Origin: Larix kaempferi
Lineage: Eukaryota > Streptophyta > Pinopsida > Pinales > Pinaceae
Assembly (NCBI GenBank): GCA_027924585.1
Contig: BSBM01000904.1
Coordinates: 19,119,001 to 19,183,000 of the forward strand
DNA length: 64,000 bases
Direction: 5' to 3'
Shown here: in pieces, positions 33,340 through 44,527 of the stretch
Numbering within the stretch: the first letter of the stretch is position 1
Layout of the letters: each line of letters begins with the position of its first letter
Notes under the pieces: generated by a model
Databases searched by the model: none
What the model was told of the DNA's origin: nothing
What the model saw: only the letters and a program-made list of their open reading frames with translations
Program-made: the position numbers and the translations under genes

Positions 33340-34660
33340 GAAGAAGAAGTGCGAATCGAGAAAACTCCCAAGATTCAATTGAAGAAAGCTCTATACGGGT
33401 ACCCAGGATCGATAATCATTTGATGAGCTTAATGATCACCATGGGTGATGCGGATTTCAACCTTTGCTACAAGGTTGAAGGTGGTGTCTATATACAGATG
33501 ACATTCTTCTCTTAGATGGATGCAAGAAGGAACTCACCACAGAGTTCGAATGATTTGAGGCTCATATCAGTAGACCCATCTGACGGGAGATGGAACGGAT
33601 AGATATGCAGAAGATCACTCAATGCAGAGTGTGAATGATGTTTAGTCACAAAGGGAGAATTGATAGCTTCTTGACAAGCTTGGGCTTTACCAAAAGTAAA
33701 GCTGATCCTAACCTTTATCTTAAAGTTATGGATGATGAACATGTCATACTATTACTGTATGTGGATGATTTCTTTCTGACAAGGAATGAGAAATAGATCA
33801 TGGAACGCAAGAAGAAGCTAGCTATAGAATTTGAGATGAAAGATATCGGATTGATGCATTACTTCCTAGGTCTGGAAGTATGGTAAGGCTCAGAAGGAAT
33901 CTTTCTCAACTGAGGAAAGTATGTTGTGGAAATCTTGAGAAGATTTGATATATTGGAATATAAAGCCATAGCTGATGACTCATCAGAGTTAGTGGATGTG
34001 ACTCTGTACAGATAGATTATTGGGTCATTGATGTATCTAACGAATACCAGGCCAGATATATGCTTTGCTGTGAACACCTTGAGTTAGTATCTAGTGGAAC
34101 CTAGGTGTGTTCACCTGATAGCTGCAAAGCATGTGATGAGGTACCTAAAGGGTATGATGGACTTTGGTCTATGTTATCTTGGAGATCATGACTTCAGATT
34201 GTATGGCTACACAGATGCTGATTGGGTAGGAAGTGTGTCAGACAGGAAGAGCACATCAGGCGGATGTTGATGTCTGGGATTTGCCATGATCCCGTGGTTT
34301 AGCAGGAAGCAGTCTAGTGTGGCTCTCAGCACAGCTGAAGCAGAATATGTAGCTACTTGCTCTGCTAGTTGTGAAGCGATATGGCTTCGGAAGTTGTTAT
34401 CAAGATAGTTTGACTTAGAGATGGACCCCACTGTGATCCTGTGTGACAACCAGAGTTGTATCAAGATGATAGAGAATCCAGTGTTCCATGATAAGTCAAA
34501 GCACATAGAGATATGATATTTCTATATACGGGATATGGTGCAGAAAGGAGCTATCTAGCTCGAGTATGGGAACACTGACTAACAAGTTGCTGATATATTG
34601 GCCAAACCTCTGTCTCGAGTAAAGTTTGAGTATTTCTGAGACAAGCTTGCTATTGTTCAG
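33340..34660 (+). pseudogene. Copia reverse transcriptase and RNase H, degraded
   Basis: A broken + strand coding region. An early scrap (QLKKALYGY near 33377-33403) corresponds to the LKKALYGLKQ motif. From about 33660 the frame reads LTSLGFTKSKADPNLYLKV, then LLLYVDDFFLT with the YVDD catalytic motif (near 33755-33780), FEMKDIGLMHYFLGLEV (33830-33882), RPDICFAVNTLS (about 34052-34086), then RNase H with YGYTDADWVGSVSDRKSTSG (about 34200-34262), STAEAEYVA and [10 protein letters not shown], ending near KPLSRVKFEYF. Several stop codons and a frameshift make it inactive. A second partial copy of the ADPNLYYKV-type block at about 33410-33480 shows the 5' part of the RT is scrambled. Confidence 0.9.
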
Positions 34661-34673
34661 AAGGACCCTCCTC

Positions 34674-34684
34674 GAAAGGGGGAG
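34674..34684 (+). other. Upstream polypurine-tract duplicate
   Basis: GAAAGGGGGAG followed by TG, just after the RNase H end. It closely matches the real tract at 36169-36177 (CTCGTTAAGGGGGAG|TG). The tandem-repeat block lies between the two. Confidence 0.65.
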
Positions 34685-34699
34685 TGATATGGTCGATGA

Positions 34700-34885
34700 T
34701 GATATTTGGATACTGGTATCGATGTGGATACCTGTATCGATGATGAGATTGCCTATATTGACGGTAAGGTCAATGATGAGGATACTTGTATCGATGATAT
34801 GGATATTTGTATCGATGATGAGGATACTTGTATTGATGATGAGGTTACCTGTTCCAACGATGAGGTCGATGATGAGGTCGATGAA
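34700..34885 (+). repeat. Short-period tandem repeat (about 21-24 bp) in Copia 3' region
   Basis: Repeated GATGATGAGGATACTTGTATC variants, about eight units. Chance frames encode Asp-rich or Met-Ile-rich peptides. Confidence 0.85.
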
Positions 34886-34914
34886 GTGGTACTTAGACTT
34901 TGTCTAAGAGGACT

Positions 34915-35670
34915 ATTGGGATTGCATCGTCCCTGGACTTATGTCCTAAAGTGATAGGGATTGATCATCCCGTAAGTGGATCAGGATTGCATCGTCCTTG
35001 GACTCATGTCCTAAAGTGATAGGGATTGATCATCTCGTAAGTGGATCAGGATTACATCATCCTTGGACTCATGTCCTAAAGTGATAAGGATTAATCATCC
35101 TGTAAGTCGATTTGGGATTGCATCGTCCCTAGACATGGTGAGGTGTCTTAATGTGATAAGGACTAATCATCCTGTAAGCTGATTCGGGATTGCATCGTCA
35201 CTAGACATGGTGAGGTGTCTTAAAGTGATAAGGACTAATCATCCCGTAAGTCGATTTGGGATTGCATCGTCCCTAGACATGGTGAGGTGTCTTAAAGTGA
35301 TAAGGACTAATCATCCTGTAAGCTGATTCGAGATTGCATCGTCCCTAGACATGGTGAGGTGTCTTAAAGTGATAAGGATTAATCATCCTGTAAATTTATT
35401 TGGGATTGCATCGTCCCTAGACATGGTGAGATGTCTTAAAATGATAAGGAGTAATCATCCTGTAAGTTGATTCGGGATTGCATCGTCCCTAGACATGGTG
35501 AGATGTCTTAAAGTGATAAGGATTGATCATCATGTAAGTTGATCTGGATTGCATCGTCCATAGACATGAGAGATGTCTTAAATTGAGAGGGACTGATCAT
35601 CCCGTAAGCGGATCAGGATTGTATCATCCTTGGACCTATGTCCTAAAGTGAGAGGGATTGATCATCCCGT
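34915..35670 (+). repeat. Eleven-copy tandem repeat (about 62-73 bp) in Copia 3' region
   Basis: Units of GGATTGCATCGTCC, then ACATGGTGAGGTGTCTTAAAG or GACTCATGTCCTAAAG, then TGATAAGGA.TAATCATCCTGTAAG. Two subtypes occur: a shorter one at both ends of the array and a longer one (with ACATGGTGAGGTGTC) in the middle. Confidence 0.92.
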
Positions 35671-35727
35671 AATAGGATCTTGTACATTGCAGAGTATGTT
35701 GCTATGTTGATGTTGTTGATCAAGAGG

Positions 35728-35930
35728 ATCCAGATGTTGATCGTGATGGTCTAGATGACGATGTTGTTGATCGTAATGATCTAGATGATGATGTTGTTGA
35801 TCGTGATGGTCTAGATGACGATGCTGTTGATCGTGATGATCTAGATGACGATGTTGTTGATCGTGATGGTCTAGATGACGATGCCGTTGATCGTGATGAT
35901 CTAGATGACGATGATGTTGATCGGTAGATC
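35728..35930 (+). repeat. 30-bp tandem repeat, about seven copies, in Copia 3' region
   Basis: Unit GATGTTGTTGATCGTGATGG + TCTAGATGAC, alternating GATGGT and GATGAT versions in a 60-bp higher-order pattern. The 116-codon minus-strand frame of HHDQQHRHLD repeats is a by-product. Confidence 0.92.
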
Positions 35931-36168
35931 CAGACGATGAGGCCGTTGATTGAGTGATCCAAATGATGATGATCCTGTAGTTGATTGAGTGCTGCAGAAG
36001 ATGAAGACTCAATATTGACGATGTTGATGTTCCAATATTGATTATGTTCCAGTAACTGAATGAGTTATTGATGATGATGTATAAAGAAAGATTCCAATGA
36101 TTTATAGATGTATCATGTAGTTGATGACTCCTTGCTTGTGCAGATGTTGTTATAATATCCTTCTCGTT

Positions 36169-36177
36169 AAGGGGGAG
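36169..36177 (+). promoter_or_regulatory. Copia polypurine tract
   Basis: AAGGGGGAG immediately before the 3' LTR TG, the expected plus-strand primer. Confidence 0.88.
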
Positions 36178-36771
36178 TGTTGAAATATTGTAACTTCTAA
36201 GAATATTATATTTGTACTTTATTATTCCGGAGATGTTTCATTCCTCCGTGAAGACCTTATTGTCTATCCGGAGATGTTTTTTTCCTCCGTGGATAATGTG
36301 GGAACTTGGGTTATTAGACTTCCTTAGTGGGGGTCGGCTTTGTATGAGTCATGTGGGTTAAAGGGTTATTAGATCACCCTAGTGGGGTCGGCCCTGTCAC
36401 ATTATGTTAAGTAGTTAAGTTGGGGCTGATCTAGTTAGTGTAAAAGTCAAGTCGGAGTTGTATATAAATAGAGGAGGTGTGTTCCTCATTTAACACACAT
36501 TCACTCACTTGTGATTAGTGCATAGGTGAGAGAGAGATCTGCTATGGAGGAGAAGGAGCTCATGTTTGTGGATTACATCTTTGTATTTGCTGGTCATCTA
36601 TATTGAGGAAGCTTTGCATGGTTTTCTACCCCATGAGGGTTTCCCAAGATAAATCTGTGTCTCTTGTGTTTATGCTGTGCTTGTTGTTCTTTCAGTGATC
36701 CTGTATATGCTATTGTTGTGAAATGGAATGTAATACTGATATTCTCTGTCTTAGCATATTGAATTTTAACA
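36178..36771 (+). repeat. Copia 3' LTR, 594 bp
   Basis: Same length as the 5' LTR. It is followed by the target duplication TTCAT (36772-36776). Confidence 0.95.
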
Positions 36772-36997
36772 TTCATGTCACAATTATTGGTATTATTCAT
36801 TTAGGATAATAATTTTGAATAGTGTTGTTATTGATGTCAAAGTCCCAGGATTCCCTTGGAAGTGCAAATCAAAGAATGTTTGTCATAAAGATGCTTGATG
36901 ATCTCAACCTTAGTAAAAGTGTCATGAGGAAGTGAAGTGATCATGATGTGTCATGATCTTGATGCATAAAGAAACAATGTTTGAAGTCAAGCCAAAC

Positions 36998-37372
36998 GTC
37001 AAGGGAATTGCCCGCAGGGCACTAGAAGATGCATGCAGACCTTAACAAAATGCCCGCAAGCATGAAAGAAAATGCTCGCAGCATAAAGAAGATTATGCTT
37101 GCACTTGCCTAAAGAAATGCCTGCATCAAGGTTGAAGAAATGCCCACATTGTTCTGTAGAAGTTCCCACACTATCAGGACAATGCCCGCCAATGCATAGA
37201 AGAATGCCCACAAGCCCAAGGGAAATGCTCTTAGGTGGTAAGAAATGCCTGTCACTCTTGGAGAAGTGCCCACATGCTACAAGAAGATGCCTGCAGGCCA
37301 TGGATGAATGCCCGCAAGCCATGATAAATGCTTGCCAAACCCTGAAAGTGGACATCAAACATGCACGTAGTT
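36998..37372 (+). repeat. Degenerate minisatellite with ATGCCCGCA core
   Basis: More than ten occurrences of AATGCCCGCA-like motifs (ATGCCTGCA, GTGCCCACA, ATGCTTGCC and others) at roughly 25-30 base intervals, starting from TTGCCCGCAGGGCACTAGAAG. A single related unit sits at 29910-29930 in the empty-site paralogue. The 119- and 93-codon frames on opposite strands come from this repeat. Confidence 0.75.
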
Positions 37373-37794
37373 GTCAATGATGGTCAATAGAATGATTTCA
37401 TGCTTTTATTCATGAAATCCTTCAATCACAGCCACACCGTACATAAAATTGTTTGGGTGACTTAACCAATTTATTAGAAACCCTTAACATTATTTACATG
37501 TCGACTCTTTTTGTAATCTACATAAGCATCATTATAACACAAGCAAATACAAGTCGTCCCTTACAAAGCAGAAGCCCCATGTGACAATTAATAAGTTGAC
37601 CCTGTTTAAAATAAGGGTAAAGAAAGAGTACAAATAAAAGAGGAATTCGCCTTATTTTGTGTGGAAGCAAGTGAAGAAGTAGCAGGTCTAAATAGCGAAG
37701 GAGCAGTCTTAGAAACAAGTCAAGAATCATGCCAAGATTCTTGAACTCTGAGATCTACTCCCTCTGAAGTGGAGTCTTCTACATCTAAGTATTG
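37373..37794. other. Spacer
   Basis: No gene or repeat recognised. Confidence 0.4.
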
Positions 37795-40735
37795 TCCTCC
37801 CTCTATGACTGAACATCATGCACACTCTGCATTGAGTGATCTTCTACATATCTATCCGTGCCATCTCCCGTCAGGGTCTACTGATATCAGCCTCAAGATC
37901 ACTCGAACTCTATGGTGAGTTGCTTCTTGCATCCATCCGAGAGAAGCATGTCATCTATATATTACAACCATCTTCAACCTTGTAGCAAAGGTTGAAATCC
38001 GCATCACCCGTGGTGATCATCAAGCTCGTCAAATGACTATCGATCCTTGGTTGAACCCGTACAAAGCCTTCTTCAATCATGTGATTCTCTATCGAATCCT
38101 GTGAGTTTGCTCAATATGCAATTCTTCTTCAATTACACCATTCAGGAGAACGATCTTGTCATCCATGGGTGTAATCTATCTCTGGAAGTGTGTCTAGCCA
38201 CTGGAGTAAACATCTCGTCATTATCCTCTCCCTCTTTCTAAGAGAATCCTCTAGCCACGAGCCTTGCTTTGTACTTCTATAGTATGTTTGATTTGTAAGT
38301 CCTCTTGTTGAACAATCATCACTTGTTCTTTGGAACAAGTGTTCATCCTTCTTTTGTAGATCATAGAACACGATCTTTCCTACAAATCAAATTCAATTAC
38401 ATGATTAGTAACACTTCATAATCATCAAATCATGTTGACATTTCAATGATAACCTATTATGCATACTGCTATGATTCACATAGTTATGCAACTATCTTGA
38501 CCAATACTTTGGCACCACACTTTTCCATATCCTGTATGCATACAGTGGCTATCTAGATGCCTTCCATCTCTACCAGAACATACTATCAAGAGCGTGCACA
38601 GCTCCCAACATGTTAGCAAAGAGGTTTCATTCTAGACAACCAACAATGGAATGTTTGTCCAACACTATTGGCTACTTACCCATCATATTCATATTAGTAG
38701 TATACTATTCAATGCTATATGAATGCTTACACCATGCATGATATATTTCTTGATTCTAGGAATACAAATATGCATACAACTATTACGAGCAATATCATTA
38801 ACTATTCAGAGATCCAAGAAGTAATTCAAATAACAACTCAATTACTTATCTTTTATGTTTTGTGGTTGCCTCCCTCTTGATCTCTATTTTCCCTTTACGA
38901 TAGCATCATGATTATATGTCTTTGAACTTCTATCCATCCTGTAGCACTATGCACCCTTAAGTGTGTACTAGTTTCATCATTGTGTCATCCTCAAGATATC
39001 ATACATAATCACACATTCATTAGTATAATCTCAATAAGATCAAAACATTATAATCCTAAATAATCTTAAACACGTACGGTCATAATCACGAGTGTTAATA
39101 TTCAAGCTATGTTGCATTGGCCTTGGGGACGGGGGGACGAGTTTCCAGGACGACTAAAGCGCACCCCCAATTTTTCAGGGGACGGCAGGTTGGGGACGAC
39201 AATTATATATATATATATATATAATTAATAATTATATTAAATTTAATATATATATATTTTAATTATAAACACATTGACATTAAAATCAAAACAGCCTTTG
39301 ATTGAGAGAAATCATAAAATTTAGAACATGTTTGCAGCAAAACATTAAAAAATCCTCCATGTAACTTTATCAGAAAACATCAAAACATGCTTGCATCCTT
39401 TAATTGAGATAAATCATAAAAATCAGAACGTGTTTGCAACACAATTTTTCCATGTAAACTTGATCATAAAACTGAAAAACTTAAAATTTTAAATTTAAAT
39501 TTAGAAGTCTAGAGTTATGAATCATTCATGATACATAAAAGTCTAAAGATGATTAAGGAAGGGTCTATTTAAGCATAAATTTAGCCGCTGTAGGAAGAGT
39601 GTTGTAGCCACGCGAGTATGGGAGCCGCCGAAGTATGGAGGGGAAAGATAATGTAGGGGGCCGTGGGTTAGGTTAGAAACTTAGAAATTAGAATTTAGTT
39701 TTTTAGTTTTACTTTTAGCCTTAGGTTTTTAATTTTTAATTTTGATTTTTTCATGTGCAAAGATCGAGGAACATCTTGGAGTCCCCTGTTGCTCAAGGGA
39801 CGCCGGGGACGTACTCGAAAAGTCCCTGATTTGGAAGGGGACGTTTAGGGGACGTCCAAAAAGTCCCCAAGTCCCCGATGGAGTCCCCAATGATTTAGGG
39901 ACGTTTCCGAGGAGTCCCCGGAACGCGGGAACACAGGAAACGTGTGAAATTTTAGGGGGGACAGGTCCCCATGCAACATAGTATTCAAGGTTTCATGGAG
40001 TACGTCTTTTACTTATGCATATTCAGATTTGACCATAGGACTTTTCTAGTTTGTCATATCATTAATCAAACTAAGAAACACAATATGCATAAAGCCTTGA
40101 TTAGCTAAACTCTATCTTCAGGAATAATCATTACCAACCATATGAAAGTATACTTATCTAAGATCTTAACACAAAGTAGGATTCTAACTCGATATAGGAA
40201 AACATACCTAGATTAGCATGCTTGCTAGTTATCTCTAACATACCCAAACAATATCTTCTTTGTTCTCTTCAATAATTTAGAGACCTTGTGCTAGTAACCT
40301 GCATATCTCATAAGTTAAGCATAGTAGAACCAAATCATACATACCTCGTACGTAGAGCTTCTATGTGATCAAAGACTATGGATGAGTCTTTGTCTTCATG
40401 TCATCATGGCCATATATTCTTGATGTAGAACTTGATTTGTCTTTCTTCATGTACCTTTCAGACAACATCATCCTCAGACAACACCACAAGTGCATTAGTA
40501 CAATCATAAGTGTCATAACCCTAATCAATGAATGTCTTCTATCATTCACATGCATTAATACTTTTACTAAGGTGATCAAACAAATCTAAAATTAATCATG
40601 ATTGTTCTAACCTCAATAATATGAAGACAAACATCTCATGAACTTAATCATTAGATAAATAAAACAGATTTCAAAACATACCTACATCTCCTCAAGTCAT
40701 ACCTGTCAAGATTGCTTGTAGTCTTCTCTATAAGG
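37795..40735 (-). mobile_element. Inverted partial copy of the Copia interior
   Basis: On the minus strand this matches 31985-33645 of the Copia. Landmarks: GAGAAGACTACAAGCAATC at the 40735 end, ATAGAAGCTCTAC near 40355, GAAAGATCGTG near 38370, and AGGCTTTGTACGGGTTC (LKKALYGF-like) near 38055. It carries no LTR. The net length without the hAT element 39107-39981 is about 2.06 kb. Together with the Copia interior it forms a long inverted repeat separated by about 4.1 kb. Confidence 0.8.
39107..39981. mobile_element. hAT-like element, 875 bp, perfect TIR and TSD
   Basis: An 11-bp perfect terminal inverted repeat CTATGTTGCAT, with TSD TATTCAAG at 39099-39106 and 39982-39989. The subtermini are crowded with GGGGAC/GTCCCC motifs, and the core is AT-rich with a (TA)n run. 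No transposase. It resembles the MITE at 13046-13423 in terminus type and subterminal motifs. Confidence 0.88.
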
Positions 40736-43120
40736 GTAGAATCATAGATGAGATCAAGATGGAAGAATCTCATCTATCAATAGTCCTCCTCCATCCCTGA
40801 ATCAACAAACTCATCACTGCCCTGACCCTCCTCCTCCTCTTTGTGCAGGGTCGGGATGCGACTTCAACCAGGACACAAGAAAACACGTGTTGAGGCCGTG
40901 TTCATGTCCGACACAACCCCACGGGACACAAGAGGGCATTTGGACGTGTCCAGTGACTTAGCTTTTAATTATGATGGAAAAGAATGATCTCTATTATAAG
41001 AATGTCGCTTTGTACATTCCTTGATACACAATTTAGACTAATTTGTTGATGCAAATTGTCAAGAATTATAGCATATTTCAAGTGGTATTATGATGTAATT
41101 GAAGAACTCCAGAACTGTTGTTCAATAGCATGTTTCAACTTTCAATTGGTATTCTCAGGCAAAATCTTTGAAGAACTGCCATGCTATGAAATATTGGAAA
41201 GAGATGTAAGTTCAGTTTGAAAGTCATGACCAACTGAGAGGTTTACCAAATTTGAGGAAAACGTATTTTATAATACTATAGATATCTAGAATAAATATTT
41301 TGATATCGACAACCTTATTAATAATGATGGAGTGGTTGTTTCTAGCTCACAGATTATGCCAAATCTACATAATAAGCAATTGCACATCAAATGGCCAAAT
41401 TAAGTAGTCGAATAAGGAAGGGGTTTCTTATGTTTAGGCAACAACACTAGCAAATCGAACAAAGAAATTAAACGAGTTTGTGCAACACAGAACAAGATAA
41501 ATGCATTGCATATAAACACCATAATTGTTGTTGCAGTAGTCTATAAAATGCTTATTAGAAGAGCAATGAGGAGGCAAGACAAGATTATGCGATTCAAAGT
41601 GCCAAAGAGACACCAAAGCTTGAATTTAGATATGGTTCAAATCAACAACTTTAGGCTTTGGGATATATCAAGTGAAAACTACATCAAATTTAGACTGGTT
41701 GGTTGTTGGAGCATACTTCATTCTATGTGTGATATTTGTTAAATACCAGAGGTGACTATTTTGAAAAGTAATATTATTCATTGATTAAGGTTTATAGCTT
41801 CATTGTGCCATACTTGAACTTGCCATTGTTTTCCAAAGGATGTTATGTTTGAAATTTGAACTGAATACATGCTACCATGTCATAGTGAACATGCGACATG
41901 AAACATTTGAACATGACAGACAACACACCAACAGGGATTTGCAGATTGCAGGCAATATGTAGATGACTAGATGTCGCCACTTCTCACGAGAAATATTACA
42001 TCAACAGATCTTGACCACGCCCATGTGAAACACCAGATTAACAGATGTTGCCTACACCTATGTGCAGAAGCTTGCTGAAACTTAACACAAGTTCCTTCCG
42101 CACACAATGTAAGATGCCATAAAGCAGCGGCCTAATTTCATGAAGAATTTTGCATTCCTGAGATGGAATTGCTGGGTACATTTATTGCAGACAAAAACTA
42201 GATTGAAGGAAAACTAGATGACTGCAGATGCAACATAAACTATGCATAGACAGGTCTCCTGTTAGCTGTCATATGGAAAATGAGATGAGTTTCTGAAGAT
42301 TAGATGGTTACCTTGGTGAGTTCATAGCCCGATAATGCAGCAAGGATGAAGAAAACATGAGAGAAACATCTTTTATGGTTCTACCGTTCTCGCAAGAGAA
42401 CAATTCCTCTTCAAGGCTCAATGATTGGTCATGAATGCACATTTAATGAATGGATATAAAACGAGGGAAAAATATGAGTATTTAGGTGGTCCATGATCAA
42501 CATGTGGTGGCCACGAGCTGCTTGTCATGCGCCCCTTTTGGAACCCCTCTTGCCAATGTGATATCCAACGTAGTAGCTTCTACTACCTTCTGTGGCCAAA
42601 CAAGAGAGCTTTCTCTTGATAAGTGGCAACTATCAGTTCACAATAGCTAGCTAGTGTTTCCTTTTAAGCTCATATGTCCCCAATCATTGATCTGAGCTCA
42701 TACTGATCATACTAGAGCAGTCATCTGTAACACTAACTATATTTTCAATCACATTACTGCCCTTTAACTATGGTTTGTTGGGCAGCTTTACAGTTCATTA
42801 CAGTTAACAATCAGAATGTTGCTGATATATCTTTCACATAAGAAACTACCTGCATGTGCATGTGGGCTATTATTGCTTATGATCTGATACATTTACATTG
42901 AATAAAATACCTGGTTCGCAGTCCGGGTGGGGGGAAAGTGTCCGTACATTAAATTAAACAATTAAAAAAATAAATTTCTTATGTCGGCTATAAAAAATTT
43001 AAATAAATAAAAATAAAAAATAAGAATGCAAGCGTCGCATTGGTTAAATCAATCTTATATAAATAAAATTAAAAATAAAATACATATGGATAGAACAAAG
43101 AAAATAAATCACGAATACGA
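40736..43120. other. Unassigned intronic sequence
   Basis: No gene recognised. 40850-40965 contains GTCCGACAC/CGGGACACAAG-type motifs that could be a transposon end. A 78-codon frame at 41506-41742 looks protein-like but has no domain I recognise. Confidence 0.35.
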
Positions 43121-43315
43121 ATTCTACTCTGCGAAAGAAGGGAAATTTGGGTCTGCGGAAAATTTGCTCCTGCGAAAACTTTGCCTAAGAAAAAATTCAG
43201 AAATTTGGGTCTGTTCGGCTTTGCGGAAGGAAAAAGGTACGTAAAGTTCGGCTCTGGTCTCTGACTTAGATATGTTATACACACGCAATTATTTTCCTTA
43301 TTCGCAGAGTAGAAT
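43121..43315. repeat. Short inverted-repeat element (MITE-like), 195 bp
   Basis: A perfect 15-bp inverted repeat ATTCTACTCTGCGAA (43121-43135) and its complement (43301-43315). Inside, GAAATTTGGGTCTG occurs twice. No target duplication was found. It lies 0.5 kb upstream of MED15 exon C. Confidence 0.65.
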
Positions 43316-43384
43316 AGTTCATCTGCATAATGCAACTTGAGTAGAATATTTTATATCCATACAAGCACCATCCCAGTAAAAAGA

Positions 43385-43470
43385 CTATCAAATTGTAATT
43401 GTGAAATTGTAAATTGTAATTCTAATTGTAATTGTAAATTGTAACTCTAATTGTAAATTGTAAATTGCAA
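43385..43470. repeat. AATTGTA-type short tandem repeat
   Basis: Repeats of AATTGTAATTGTAAATTGTA with small variations. Confidence 0.8.
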
Positions 43471-43826
43471 ACCCCTCAAGGGATTTGATCCTCAAAAAAG
43501 TGTTTGCAACTCAAGGGATTTTATCCCTCTTGGCGCTTCGTAGAACCGGAGTTAGATGAGTCTATAGTCTATACTGGTTATAGTCCAATACTTCTACTTG
43601 TAGGAAAATACCTATTCATGAATGCAAATTCTTGGGCTCTAATACAATATGTGTACTAGCTCTGCTTTAAGTTTGTTCATCTTAAAATAGTGAGCCGAGA
43701 TCAATACTAGCAGATCTTTACTTTTGTTATGTGCTTCAGGTTTCCTGTTATTACATGTTAGACAAATATTATCCTAGAGTTGTGACAAGTCATGGATATA
43801 TGTTCTAATGTCAGATATTTTTACAG

Positions 43827-44168
43827 ATCCGATCGATGTCCCCAGTGACCTTCAACTCTGCAGTGAGTGATTTGCATGCAGTATACAATTTGTACGATAG
43901 CATGGTGGGTTCTGCGCCAGGTAGAAGGTCCAATGCTGCTATTGGGGAGGACCTTGTTGCTATGACAAGGTGTCGTTTGCAGGCAAGTAATTTCATGTCA
44001 CTGGACAGCAGTGCTGCAAGGAGAGTGAGGCATTGTATGAGTTCATTGCCTCTCACTGTTGCATCTTCAGGTAGAAGTTTGGATGACAGTCCTCATCAAA
44101 TGACAGATCTGGAGTCTTCTGAAATGCTCTCGACAGCAACATCGACTGCTAAAAGGCCTAGGCTTGAG
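43827..44168 (+). CDS. MED15: MED15 exon C (114 codons)
   Basis: Encodes IRSMSPVTFNSAVSDLHAVY, then DSMVGSAPGRRSNAAIGEDL and VAMTRCRLQASNFM, a basic CMSSLPLTVASSGRSLDD-type segment, and STATSTAKRPRLE. This is the most diagnostic MED15 block: plant homologues carry SSSPQALSQSVSEMSSVVSM-type, IAGSAPGN.SRASVGEDLVAMT and CRLQARNFM segments, MPLSVAS, then STATS..KK.R. It contains a candidate nuclear localisation signal (KRPRLE). The acceptor is ATTTTTACAG ending at 43826 and the donor is CTTGAG|GTATGA at 44169. The exon is exactly 342 bases, phase 0 at both ends, with no stop. It is isolated by 37.7 kb on the left and 18.9 kb on the right. Confidence 0.92.
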
Positions 44169-44527
44169 GTATGACAAGTACATTATTTGCTTGGAATGCA
44201 GTCATGTCTAGCCATATTCAAAAGTAAATGCAATTTTAGAGTGTGTAGCAGACTAATATAATGCTGTCAAAATGTCAATCCTAGGGGCATTGTTAAATTA
44301 AATTTACAGTTAGTTTTAAAAATGATTAAGAGCTTGGATTGGGTGGCAACTTCTCATATTTATGTTTGCCTGTAATGATTATGAAGTTATAATAAGAGTA
44401 TAATGTAGTATATCTAATAATAATAATAATAATAAGCGTTGACGGAAGTGAGGTGTGGCGGCAAGAATTGAGGTTATTGGGCTTGTATTAATGCAAAGAC
44501 CAGGGTTCAAAACCCCCAAAGTGGGTG

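Larger units (their letters stand above)
30247..36771 (+). mobile_element. Full-length, decayed Ty1/Copia retrotransposon
   Basis: 6,525 bp. Identical-length LTRs of 594 bp lie at 30247-30840 and 36178-36771 with TG..CA ends. TSD TTCAT at 30242-30246 and 36772-36776. Primer site at 30841 and polypurine tract ending at 36177. Internally, from 5' to 3': a long leader, a gag N-terminal scrap (31876-32020), a degraded segment, reverse transcriptase and RNase H with several stops (about 33640-34660), then about 1.5 kb of tandem repeats before the 3' LTR. I count about 18 substitutions and no indels between the LTRs by eye (about 97% identity). The same family is present as a solo LTR at 14656-15233. 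Confidence 0.95.
6130..43826 (+). other. MED15 giant intron 1, 37,697 bp
   Basis: Runs from the donor GTACTT at 6130 to the acceptor ATTTTTACAG at 43826. It contains no supported host gene. Its bulk is nested retrotransposons, hAT-type DNA transposons, a SINE and tandem duplications, annotated separately. 6130-6689 holds nothing recognised except AT-rich sequence. Intron identity is inferred from the in-phase continuation of conserved MED15 blocks on both sides. Confidence 0.8.

Noticed and set aside
34915-35670. CRISPR-like array
   Set aside because: Units are contiguous tandem repeats without unique spacers, in a eukaryotic retrotransposon.
35662-36012. 116-codon minus-strand frame with HHDQQHRHLD repeats
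   Set aside because: It is the translation of a 30-bp DNA tandem repeat in the non-coding 3' part of a Copia element.
41506-41742. 78-codon + strand frame with basic N-terminal part
   Set aside because: Looks protein-like but matches no family I recognise, has no context, and could be chance; left unassigned.
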